This document shows, one piece after another, positions 10,618 through 20,479 of a stretch of DNA of 64,000 nucleotides. Both the position numbers and the translations under genes were made by a program. Position 1 is the first letter of the stretch; the number at the start of each line of letters is the position of its first letter. The notes under the pieces were generated by a model, which saw only the letters and a program-made list of their open reading frames with translations, made no database searches and was not told the DNA's origin. Origin of the DNA: Doryteuthis pealeii (lineage: Eukaryota > Mollusca > Cephalopoda > Myopsida > Loliginidae). Location: assembly GCA_023376005.1 (NCBI GenBank), contig CM042181.1, positions 23,768,527 to 23,832,526 on the forward strand, read 5' to 3'.

Positions 10618-12337
10618 GGTAATACTTTTTTAGTACGTCGTACGCTTACTCGATCAGGAACGGCGAGCTTTAGACACGCCCAGAAATGTTTACCAGTACG
10701 ACAGATTTGATAGAGAGCAAAAAAAAATGGTCATTGACATTTAGAAATAAAACAATTATTTTATCTTTAAAACGTAATATGTTTCAGCTTAGAAAATTGA
10801 AAGTTTTAAATTAAAAAAAAAACTGGTTCTACGAATATTTTTAATTCATTTACGAAAACAAAATTTCTTTATTTACCTTTCGTTTACGAAGAAAACAAAG
10901 TTTATTTTATTCATATTTATTTAGAAATAAAACAATTTAATTCCCTATTTTTATATAAATTTTGTAATTACAACTTTTAAACACTAAAAATTGTGTACGA
11001 ATCTAATTCTTTAGAAATCAAACAATCATTTTTAGGTTCCCTTCCCTCCATAAATTCTAAGTAGATTTTTGAGATTTGTAAATTGAAAGTTTAATTTTTT
11101 TTAAATGGTAGTTTCCTATTTAACCAACAAAAGAAATTGCGATGAAATTGTACTTGTGCATTATTTGAAATGAAGTTAGCTGTTATTAAAAACAGTATCT
11201 ATGCTATGTTCGAAGTTTATAGCGTCCCGCCATTTTCTCTAGCGTAATAAAAATTAAAAGTCACCGAGATTGGTATTTTCAATGCAACCGCATGTTTTGA
11301 CTCGAACATAACATAAAAACTGTTTTTAGTTTTTAACAGCTAACTTCATTTCAAATAATGTGCAAGTACAATTTCATCGCAATTTTTTTTGTTTTTTTGT
11401 TGGTTTTATAGGACTTAATCCCCAAAAAAACTTGTTTTTGTTTTACTAAACTTTTATTTCTAAATGTAAATAAACATTTTCTTCTCTTATAGAATACAAT
11501 TCTATATTTTTAAATAAATCCACGTACACATTTCTTTTCCCAAACACACAACACAATCCTTTTCCCAAACTTAAGAAAAAGAGATTAAAACGAACACATG
11601 AACACAAATTCTTTTCCTAAATTTAAGGAAAAGTGATTAAAACAAATGTTTACACAAAAATCAAAATCGATTGGCTAGGTTAGTATTGCTTACTGCTACG
11701 TACGCGCGTTTGTGCCAAAAAGTTAATTACTTTTTGATCCGACTAGATATCATAAATAGACAGAAGAAATCAACAAACAGACAGACTTCATCTCACGTTC
11801 AAACCGGACACACCCGACGACCACAAACAAACACACGAATCCCGTCTCGCTGCCAGATAGAACACGACCAAGTCAACACAATTACTACTATTACCATTTA
11901 CTCGTACCACTGCATTCGACATCAGGAGTCCGTTTTCAGCAGGTCGCGTATACAAACTTGATTCTCATTTCTGCCCACATCTAAACAAACTTTTCCAAAC
12001 TTAACACAAGAACTTTTTACATTTTACATTACACATATTATATCTACACTATTCCTTTTGAACATTTCACATATTATTGCAAATTTATTCTCTGAATAAA
12101 TTTATTTGTTATTTTATAATCATATGCATTTGTTTTATCATTTCTCCGTATTTTCTACCTAAACTGTGTCATATTTTTTATTTGTCATTCATAATATTAT
12201 TGAACACATTCTCATAACCCTCTATACTCTCTATCAAATCTGTCGTACTGGTAAATATTTCTGGGCATGTCTAAAGTTCGCCGTTCCTGATCGAATAAGC
12301 GTACGACGTAACAAAAAGGTACAACAGTTTATTTTAT
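10618..12337. mobile_element. Possible larger element bounded by about 100-bp inverted repeats
   Basis: Bases about 10,630-10,720 reappear inverted at about 12,228-12,315. Shared segments include ACGTCGTACGCTTA, CGATCAGGAACGGCGA, GTTTACCAGTACGACAGATT and TGATAGAGAG. The left end GGTAATAC resembles the GGT ends of the MITEs, and TATTTTAG / TATTTTAT could be an 8-bp duplication, but the right terminus is ambiguous. The interior has no transposase that I recognise. Confidence 0.55.
11107..11421. repeat. Inner palindrome of about 300 bp
   Basis: The arms 11,116-11,195 and 11,318-11,408 are inverted copies sharing AACCAAC, AATTGCGATGAAATTGTACT and GAAATGAAGTTAGCTGTTA. A related core, a C-A-C-AATT near a TAAAACA segment, appears in MITE E. 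The ends lack a convincing target duplication. Confidence 0.7.
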
Positions 12338-12369
12338 GTTTATCTAAAAAAAAACGTAATACTTTTTCT

Positions 12370-13027
12370 GGTAATAAAGGACTATTTGCTCGTAAATTCC
12401 TACCATAAAATAAACTGAACCCCCATTTTATGTCCGTGTTTTTGTATTAAATGTTTTATTTTTCTTGCATCCGTTATTTTACAGTACAAAATATATTTTA
12501 TTTATTTATTTTAATATTCAGTTCAATGTTTATATTCTAAAAATATTTATTTGTGAGAATGTTTAGTTTTAAAGTGGGGGTTCTTTTTACAATTTAGGCA
12601 TAAATTGGATCCTCCTTTTATGACCGTAATTTTGTTTTTTCGTCGACGATGATTAAAATCTGACGTTTTTATTTTAGAGTACCAAAGCCAAAAAGAAAAG
12701 AAATTACAACAAACGGTAATATTCAACTTTTTACTCGTAAATTCCTTCCATAAAATTAGGCTTGGGCATTTTATGGTAGGAATTTACGAGTAAAAAGTTG
12801 AAGTGTAAAAACGAACCTCCACTTTAAAACTAAGCATTCTCACAAAATAAAAGCTTTTAGAATATACACATTGAAGTGAATATTAAAATAAATAAAGGAA
12901 ATATATTTAGTATTGTAACATAACGTGTGCAAGAAAAATAAAACATTTATTGCAAAAACACGGACATAAAATGGGGGTTCAGTTTATATTATGGTAGGAA
13001 TTTACGAGCAAATAGTCCTTTATTACC
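12370..13027. mobile_element. Fold-back MITE D, 658 bp, perfect 8-bp target duplication
   Basis: The left end GGTAATAAAGGACTATTTGC is exactly complemented at 13,008-13,027. The arms extend over more than 200 bp on each side, sharing AAATTCCTACCATAAAATA and CCCCCATTTTATGTCCGTG. Both flanks read CTTTTTCT (12,362-12,369 and 13,028-13,035). No coding capacity. Confidence 0.93.
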
Positions 13028-13234
13028 CTTTTTCTATCCAAAAATATTTGTTTATTTAGGGTACTACTTTCTTTGGCAAAATAGCCCGGACAGTGACCAG
13101 GTCACTTGGGCGGGGTTTGCATAAAATAATCTGTTGATTTCTTAATTAGCTGCTGCTGATTTTGGTGGTTCCTGGCTGCAGCCACATTGTCATTATCTTA
13201 TGAATAATTTCGATTAGCATTCTCTTCTTTCTTA

Positions 13235-13300
13235 GATTACGGTAAATTCACGCTGAAAGCACCGGTTCCTGCTTGATCACCAAAGTTAAGCATCGATTAG
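13235..13300 (+). pseudogene. 5S rRNA pseudogene fragment (5' two thirds)
   Basis: The stretch ending CACGCTGAAAGCACCGGTTC, then GATCACCAAAGTTAAGCATC, closely follows the metazoan 5S rRNA sequence up to the internal control region (AAGTTAAGCA). The 3' third, including the TTGGATGGG-type segment, is absent. It could be a retroposed 5S copy or the head of a 5S-derived SINE. Confidence 0.72.
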
Positions 13301-13536
13301 CATATTCAATATTTTATTAGGTGTCCACTTAGACAAAAGTAGATATCGTAAGTCATTTATTTATCAAAATGAATTGATTCGAAAAGGCTTGATATACTGT
13401 AAAAATAAACTAACCAATCTTCTTTGTTATTTTCATCACTAACTTTCGACCGGTTCACTTTCCAACCTTCTTCGTGTGTATTTTATATCCAATTATCTTT
13501 TCTGAAAAATTATTGCTGTTTTTTTTTCTATTTTCT

Positions 13537-13558
13537 TTTTTTTCTTTTTGTGAGTTTT

Positions 13559-13589
<31 letters not shown>

Positions 13590-13619
13590 TTTTGTGTGTG
13601 TGTGTGTTTTTTGCTTTGA

Positions 13620-13654
<35 letters not shown>

Positions 13655-13790
13655 TTTGTTTTTTTGTTTTGTGTGGGGGGGTCTGTGTTTTTGTTTGTGT
13701 GGGTTTTTTGTGTGTGTATGTGTGTGTGTGTGTGTTTTTTGTGTGTGGGGGGGGTTGTGTGTGTGTGTGTGTGTTTTTTTTGGGGGGTCA
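13537..13790. repeat. TG-rich and G-run low-complexity tract
   Basis: Long (TG)n blocks are interrupted by T and G homopolymers. All open frames here are Cys, Val and Phe repeats caused by the composition and are not genes. Confidence 0.95.
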
Positions 13791-14094
13791 ATTTATATTT
13801 TTTCAAATTTATATTTATTATATAGATTATTTCAATCATAAATAAGAAGTAAAGATTTTAAAATCTATACTAGATGTAACATACTCTTGAGGAGGACTGG
13901 AAAAGAAATCAACTAAAACGAAGGGATTGCAACAATAAATATGAGGATACTCGTCTTAATTCTTTCAATAATGACTGACTTGTCTCCGAATTTCAGAAAA
14001 TTTGATGATTTCGAAATGATTGATTCATCACAAATTGCAATCTTCGATTACAAAAACAAGTTCACTCTCCATTATTTTTTCGCCCTGTCGCCTG

Positions 14095-14350
14095 GGGCGT
14101 TACACCAACTGCACCTCTGCAAAGGGGTGAGATTCGCCCAGTGGGGCCACCTATTGGCGTGAGTAGCGACCCGTGATGCTTAAGGATAGAACTCAGGTGG
14201 TTGGGCAGTCCATGACATGCAATACTCCATTTTGGAACTTACTTGGGCTAGACGGGCGGTCGGAGAGGCCCCCTCAGATCAATCGGCTGGTCACGTCAAG
14301 CCCTAGCACTTATGATTGTCCCAACCCTATTGCCCTCATGGGAAACCCCA
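14095..14350. repeat. GC-richer dispersed repeat, second copy near 62.2 kb
   Basis: Motifs GCAAAGGGGTGAGATT, GTAGCGACCCGTGATG, AGGATAGAACT and TCCATGAC recur in the same order at 62,205-62,350. It is clearly richer in G and C than its surroundings. Origin not recognised. Confidence 0.55.
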
Positions 14351-14608
14351 ACCCTTTTTATCATATGGATGATAGAAGGCAGTGACTGGGGGTCTTCATG
14401 TCCTAAACTTTATCTGATGGTAAGGTTCCAGTTCTGGAGATCTGGGTAATATGGAGCACCCTTCATCACTGAATGAACGTATATTTGTACGTGTCCGTGC
14501 GTTTACGTGTGTTCATGTACACATGCAGGTGTTAAGGGAAACTTTAAATTTCGAGTTCCCTCCAATTTGGTTCCTTTGGTAATCCTCTCAGGTAATCCGA
14601 GGTTCCTT

Positions 14609-14773
14609 CGTCGATTATTGTGAGTAGACTGAGAAAGAATCAGCGCTTAAGTAATATATCAGCCACGCAGTATGGCCAGCGATTGGCTAAGGAACAACCA
14701 CATGATCTCGCCTAGTCTATAAGATTAGGCAGGGAATTAGCACACACCTTATATAAGTAAAAAAAATCCAACA
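14609..14773 (-). repeat. Copia-like LTR copy, about 165 bp
   Basis: On the minus strand it starts TGTTGGATTTTT, has a TATATAAG box, and ends near CACAATAATCGACG. It matches the LTR at 15,814-15,980. The match continues past the LTR end into the same leader (AAGGAACC), so this is a second 5' end, not the 3' LTR of one element. Confidence 0.72.
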
Positions 14774-14880
14774 CACACCCTTTTTTATTGGTTGGCTGTT
14801 CCATTACAAAATATTAAATCACATTTTTTTATTGCTAATCTTATTTTTATTAATGTTTTTATTATTGTTATTTTGTTATA

Positions 14881-15360
14881 CTATAGAAGGGGGGGATATA
14901 TGGGGGGAAATAGATATTCGAATCAAGAAGTTCCTGCTGAGGGGGGACCAAAAACAAGCGAGTTCTCCGTTTTCTCACAAGCCAAACTTTCTTTTGGTCA
15001 ACACATTCTTCGTCTTCGTCAAGCAGCTGGAAAATCCGTCGGCGTAGTCGAAATAATCTTTAACAGTTCAAAATCGCAATTCCTATTTAGTTTTGTTTCT
15101 GTTGGACTAAAATCCATTTCTTTACTGGGTCGTTCGCAAAGCGCTTCGTCGTCGACTGCTTCTTCTACTGCTAACTACCCAGCGCTCGACTCACTTGTTA
15201 TTTATCGACATATTTATCCAAACATCCGGGCACATCAGTCGAACCTCGTGTCCGTCCAGTGCCCAAATCGCATTTGTTTTTGCGTGCGGGAGGACGCGAG
15301 TTCGATCCCGGCAGGCAAGACAATGTCTTACTCTTTTTCCTTTCTCGTTCTCCGTCACAT
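14881..15360 (+). repeat. Dispersed repeat of about 480 bp (copy 1 of 3)
   Basis: It matches 59,697-60,174 and, in part, 18,303-18,736, both inverted relative to this copy. Shared landmarks are CTATAGAAGGGGGG, AAGTTCCTGCTGAGG, CAAACTTTCTTTTGGTCAA, GGACGCGAGTTCGATCCCGG (box-B-like) and TTCTCGTTCTCCGTCAC. A 222-codon open frame (14,792-15,460) crosses this repeat and flanking microsatellite DNA, and I regard it as spurious. Confidence 0.8.
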
Positions 15361-15600
15361 ATACTTAATTATATTGTTATTAGTATTGTCCCCTTTTCTT
15401 TCATTTTTTTCTTTTTCTTTTTTTTTTTTTTTATATATATATATTTTTTATGTTAATTAATACTAAACAAAATTAGATAGAAATACAATACAATACAAGT
15501 TAGTGGGTTTAGTAGTTTTAATTGGACTGGTTTTATGTCTTGCCCAAGACATCCGTTTTGGGGGTTTCTATCCCTCTGCATGGAAGACAGCTGGCATATT

Positions 15601-15792
15601 CTACGGCATATTATGTAATTGTAGGGTTCTTAAATATCCATGGAACTTTGTCTCCCATATTTCATAACTTGATTCTTCGCCATTGAAGAAAATTCTTGCG
15701 TTTCTAGGCCCATAACCTGTTAAGTTTTTAAGTGCCATAATTGATTCTAGGTAGAGAGTCCTCCGATTTGGTTCCTTTGATAATTCTCTCAA
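15601..15792 (-). pseudogene. Copia-type gag N-terminal fragment
   Basis: The minus-strand frame contains MALKNLTGYGPRN, then FFNGEESSYEIWETKF and HGYLRTLQLHN. The pattern F-N-G, Y-x-x-W, K-F, followed by L-R-x-x-x-L, is the start of copia-type gag proteins. It begins immediately downstream of the LTR at 15,814-15,980 (minus strand), the expected place for gag. The frame then stops, and unrelated repeat DNA follows, so only the 5' end of the element survives. The clade is assigned from general pattern, not from a search. Confidence 0.62.
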
Positions 15793-15813
15793 GTAGAGAA
15801 TCCTAGGTTCCTT

Positions 15814-15980
15814 TGTTGATTATTGTGAGTAGACTGAGAAAGAACCAGCGCTTAAGTAATATATCAACCACACAGTATGGCCAGCGATTGGCTAAGGAAC
15901 AGACCACATGATCTCGTCTAGTCTATAAGTATAGGTAGGGAACTAGCACACATCTTATATAAGTAAACAAAAATCCAACA
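15814..15980 (-). repeat. Copia-like LTR, 167 bp
   Basis: On the minus strand it runs from TGTTGGATTTTTG to AATAATCAACA, giving the TG...CA ends and the short TGTTG/CAACA inverted ends of an LTR. A TATATAAG box lies about 20 bases inside. The gag fragment follows directly. Confidence 0.78.
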
Positions 15981-16070
15981 AATTCAAAGCCGATCATTTA
16001 CAAACATTTAGAATAATGAATTTATCGATTTATGTAGAGCAGAGATTTATATTTCTTTTTTCAATTTCAG

Positions 16071-16312
16071 TTAAAGTCTGGACATTGGTCAACGCTACTG
16101 AATATACATCGACCGATCTATGTGGAGTGGGAATAATGCCAAATTGCGATGGACTGCCCTGTGAAGATCTCTGCCAATATCCCGACTGCGACCAATTCGC
16201 AAAAATGGCCAATCTGTGTGTCACTATAAAGAACATTTCATCGCAGACTGACAAGTGTATCGTGAATCTACGACCAAATTTGGAACTATATCGTTTAGAG
16301 TGGAATTGTTGA
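16071..16312 (+). CDS. C-type lectin gene terminal exon, cysteine-rich tail
   Basis: The exon follows a pyrimidine-rich acceptor (TTTTTTCAATTTCAG), enters in phase 1 and runs to a TGA at 16,310-16,312. It encodes about 80 residues starting KVWTLVNATEYTS, with eight cysteines (in DLC, PNC, LPC, DLC, PDC, NLC, DKC and the final WNC) and likely N-glycosylation sites (NAT, NIS). No known domain is recognised. The split codon G|TT is compatible with the G left by the exon at 6,717-6,887, giving FICVKKKVKVW. I infer that it is the C-terminal, disulphide-rich extension of the same secreted lectin. The 9.2 kb interval between the two would be an intron full of MITEs and retroelement debris. Confidence 0.75.
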
Positions 16313-17590
16313 ACCCCCCAAAAATGTATTGTCGTAGACAGACGCAATTTTTTAATCATGTTTTAGTGGAAATTCAATTAGCTTGTTCGACAACACGACA
16401 TCGAAAATGCTTTATATTATTATTTTAATTCTTGTGAACTTTTCACATCAGCTCTAACTGGTAACATAATGGGGGGATATGAGTGTAACACTGACGTGAC
16501 GGAAGAGTTTTTAGCAAGCAATAACGTGTTAAATAAGAATGGAAAAGTTTTAGGATGAATCATCAATGCCATATAGTTTTGTATCCATTGGATGAGTCGT
16601 GAAACATGGCGAAGTGGTGGAGAGGATGAGTGAGAGGTCAGAGTGTGAACTGAGTCTGGAAGAAGGCGCTGAGAGAGTGAGACATGGTGCTTTTGTTCTT
16701 AGCAGTTGTGACTTTGGGAAAAATAAAAATCTCACGATAAAAAGAAGTGGACTTGTATTATTACTAAAAGCTATGAATGGTAAAAGGCAAGATGTCACCG
16801 AGCACACCAAGTTTGTTTCCAGACTCCAAACAACAATAAATTATCATCTGACACCACCATCGACTCAGCAACTAGGATTTCAGCATCTCCAATGTAGTAC
16901 CGGTCCTGAGATAAGTACGCAACTAGTATTTCAATATCAACACATCATTATTCCATTTGGAAATGAGTACCGTAATGTAACAAACGTTGACACGTCGTCT
17001 CTCCATTCCGAAAGGAGAGCGTAACGTAACAAACATTGATTTGGTCCCGTGACCTTGCTCTCCAACTAGGAAAGGTCGAACTTGGGCTGCTAACATCCGC
17101 AACGTGGCGCCTTAAACACTAAACAAATAATAGAATAAAGATGAAAGGCATTCACAGAAAAAAGGATGTAAATAAAAACGGCCAGGCAAAGAAGACAAAA
17201 AGGAAAACTACACGGCACAACAGTTAGGGAATTTCAATATTTAAGTGAAAAAAAAAACAATTAGATACAAAATATAACAATACATTTATAGAGAGAAAAA
17301 TAAAAGAAATGAACATATTCCATACAAACATTTTTTTGTTTGTTTAAATAAGACAAAAAGAAAAAAAGAAGACAGGAACAAAAGACAGAAAAACAAAAAG
17401 AAAGATTCTATTTACACACATTTTAAAAATAAAAAAAAATGAAAAAGCAAGGAAATTGGAAAAGTATACACGTCAGAAGCTGGTAGAATAGAATGAAAAA
17501 TCTGAAGAACAGGAAAATAATAGAATGTAAAATCATCCTGGCTAAAAAAAATGTTAAAATGAAAATGTCAATTGAAAAGAAACCTTTTTT
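16313..17590. other. 3' flank of the lectin gene; no further gene recognised
   Basis: A 141-codon open stretch at 16,599-17,024 has no recognisable motif. From 17,110 the sequence is A-rich. No clear AATAAA signal directly follows the stop; the first plausible signals are hundreds of bases away. Confidence 0.4.
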
Positions 17591-17591
17591 C

Positions 17592-18060
17592 TTGATGTCT
17601 ATTCAACAGCTTCTATTATACTCTATCACCGTAGAGGTGTCCGGCTCATTTGCAATTATAGCCGTGAACAAGCATACCTTCTAAAAACTCCCATGTCTTC
17701 ATGGAGAGACCCTTACCAAGTAGTTCCAGTACGAAGTAAATGATAACCTTTCGAGGTAACTTTCAGCTCTTCGTTGAACTCTTAACTCTACAAGAACTCT
17801 TTCTTCTTTCCCTAGGACTTTCGTTCTAACTGTTTTGTATTTGTGTTTTTGTTAAATATGCTCCGACAATAAAGTCTGTATTTTATTATGTACCTCTTTG
17901 TTGGAAGTTGTGTAACTAACTTACGTTAGGAAGTTTTTCTGAGGCCTCCTAACGTATTATAAGAAATTGTCTTAGCCACGGAAGTTAGAACCACATTTTA
18001 AAACTTATACATGTAAAGACAGAACAGATGCATATATCAAACAATACAAAAACAAAATTA
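17592..18060 (+). repeat. LTR-like repeat, inverted partner at 22.3-22.74 kb
   Basis: It contains TATTATACTCTATCACCGTA, GTGTCCGGCTCATTTGCAAT, CGACAATAAAGTCTGTATT and AGTTTTTCTGAGGCCTCCTA. The whole block reappears on the opposite strand at about 22,300-22,740. The AATAAA in the middle suggests an LTR, but neither a primer site nor coding DNA adjoins it. Confidence 0.65.
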
Positions 18061-18167
18061 AAAATAATTAAAGGAACTCGGAGAAATGGTCATCATACAA
18101 AAATAAAACATTGAACTACACACTTGAAACCAAATAACTTACTGGATAATATTTTTAGAATATCTAT

Positions 18168-18902
18168 GGTGCCCGTAATATAATGGTTATAGTCGTCAGA
18201 AATGGACACGGTGACAAACAGTCTCGTTCGAATGAGACTGGTTGCATTTCACATAAGGTTGATACTCTTGGGAAATGTATGAATTCAACTATACTCCCTC
18301 CTGTGATAGAGAACACGAGGTGAGTGGCGAACGTCAAGGCCTGCCGTATTCTCGAAGGAAGTGGGCTAGGCTTTGCCTGACATGTAGGACTGTATAATCG
18401 AACCCGCTTTCTTTAGAATGCAAACATTGTCTCCGAAGTCGAGAAGCTACAGTCCCGGATGTAAGCGCCAGGTGCCCGGATGATAGCTATGAGGATTCCG
18501 GAGGACGGGTTTGGCTCGAGAATCTCGTGTGTGGGGCGCAGACACCCGGATGTTGAGGAGAAACTAGTATAAGTAGAAGTGGGGTGACGACAGGAGTCGA
18601 GTCGCGATTTTGAATTGCTGAAGATTTTACGACGACGGATTTTTCAGCTGCTGAAGATTTTTTGAGTTGATAAAGATTTTTTGACGGCGACATCATTGTC
18701 AACAAGTCGAATATTTATTATTTTTCCCCTCAATTTTTTTTTCATTCTATACCTCCATTTATGGGTAAATAGTAAAACACACTGGCTTATTTAAACTTGG
18801 TAAAGCAACTGATCTAGTAGAAGGAAAACCTGTTTGATTCCACTTAAAAAACTGACCTTGTGTCACATCCTGCTCGTGTGAAGGGATTGGTAAATACATA
18901 CA
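18168..18902 (+). mobile_element. tRNA-derived SINE split by an inserted repeat
   Basis: The head (TAATATAATGGTTATAG box A, TCGTTCGAATGAGAC box B) lies at 18,168-18,302. The tail (TTATGGGTAAATAGTAAAAC through TTGGTAAATACATAC) resumes at about 18,737-18,902. The interruption is a copy of the roughly 480-bp dispersed repeat. Confidence 0.72.
18303..18736 (-). repeat. Dispersed repeat copy inserted in a SINE (copy 2 of 3)
   Basis: It matches the 14,881 and 59,697 family through GTGATAGAGAACACG, ATCGAACCCGCTTTC, GTGCCCGGATG, GACGACGGATTTTTCAGCTG and AAGATTTT. CTATACTCCC on the left and CTATACCTCC on the right could be the target duplication in the SINE. Confidence 0.65.
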
Positions 18903-20214
18903 GAATCTTGACAAAAATACAGAGAAACTTTTTTCCTAGATTTACATTAAGTTAACGTCCAGATTGAAATGGGAAAATGTCTGATGATACACACTTCTGT
19001 TTGACGAGTCCGATACACAAATTGGCGGCCATTTGGAGTGTGGTGAGAAAAACAAACTCTTTTTTGGTTTTTATTCGAAAATAAAAAGACAAAAAAAAAG
19101 GACTCTGCTGTTCACGGGCTTTTCTCGCTTGACTATAGAGAATCTGATTCTTATTGACTTTTATACATTTTGCTGAATTCTGGCCCAAGTGGCTGTTGAA
19201 ACATTTGCAAATAACAATAAAAATAATTACCGGAGATACTCGTGTATAAGTCGACCTTCAGTACTAGACGAAGTCAAATTTAGACGAAAATCAAAGTAAA
19301 TTAAATGACTTGAATATGTTGAGTTCATCTTTAACATTGTAAGCAAAAGGTATCGTGGTGCTAATTTAAAGGATATCAACAAAAAAGCCAACAGGCAGAA
19401 TAAAGACGAGTTGACTAAGTTCAATATCTCGTTCGATATGTGGGGAATGAGAATTTGACATAAATACAGCTAAACTCGAGCACTAAGGAGTTAGAACCCG
19501 GACCGTTGGCGTGTTAAGGTCGCCGGTAGAGATAGCCAATAGCAGCCAGTTGGATAGACAGCGTTAGTCTGTTTGATTTTGTAGGTTATTATTTGCATTT
19601 GGTCCCTAATAAAGTACAAGCAGTTCAATTTGAATATTGATCCATTCAGACCTGACTGTCTGCTGAATACAAGAAAATTACTTTTTGTACAAGGTGAAAA
19701 TTGGCTTACTTGTTTTTAAGGAAAATCTTAGTATCGATTTTTTTTAAACGTCAGCCCATTAGGCATCAATAGTCGTTTTTTTTTTTTTTTTTTTGGGGGG
19801 GGGGGGTTGGGGGGGTTCAATTGTGTGAGACTACCTGTTCTGCGCTCTGTACCTGTCTAGACCCCAAGCGTTGTAATATTCTGTGCTGGCCAATTTGAGG
19901 GCATGAGTCAGAAACAGTGGTCACAAAAATAAAAACAAACAACCAACAACTACAAGTGTTTGTAAACAAGACGCGGATGGAAGAAGGGTGTGTAACAATC
20001 TTCAGTTCAAGACAAAAATACACAGAGAATCTTTTTCTTCGACACGCACGTGTATTCTTTGTATATTTTATTCTGTTTTTATATTCCACTTCTATTAAGT
20101 TTTGCTCGGGCAATAAAGTCAATTTGTTATTACTATAGTTGTGAATTGTTCTTCTATATTTAAATCGTTTGGGGAAATGATATCAACAACACACAGACAT
20201 TTTCTTCACAACAA
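18903..20214. other. No gene recognised; includes T/G homopolymer run
   Basis: A T run followed by a G run sits at about 19,771-19,815. AATAAAGTC near 20,113 resembles LTR polyadenylation regions elsewhere in the window. No coding exon is supported. Confidence 0.45.
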
Positions 20215-20479
20215 TGAAATCATCAGGGAAGTTACATAAAAATAGGAAGACACATTCAAATCTGATATAGCTAATTTGTAGAACAAAGATCGGACGCAGT
20301 TCCTTGTGGAATTAAGTTTGCATGACGAACAGGAAACACACATTGGCGAATAAGACTAGGGAAAAACGTACACATTATATACTCGGTTGATCCTATCATT
20401 AAACCCAGCCTAGAAAAAACGGCATCCGAGAACCCCTAATAGATAAATAAATGAATAAATAAACCGAAGAGGTATGACG

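Noticed and set aside
13424..13845. Cys/Val/Phe-rich proteins in several overlapping frames
   Set aside because: They are translations of (TG)n and G runs.
14792..15460. 222-residue protein
   Set aside because: The frame crosses a dispersed repeat with copies at 18.3 and 59.7 kb and ends in poly-T/AT sequence; no domain or splice context.
16599..17024. 141-residue open frame as a gene
   Set aside because: No recognisable domain, signal peptide or splice structure; could be chance in a slightly GC-richer patch.
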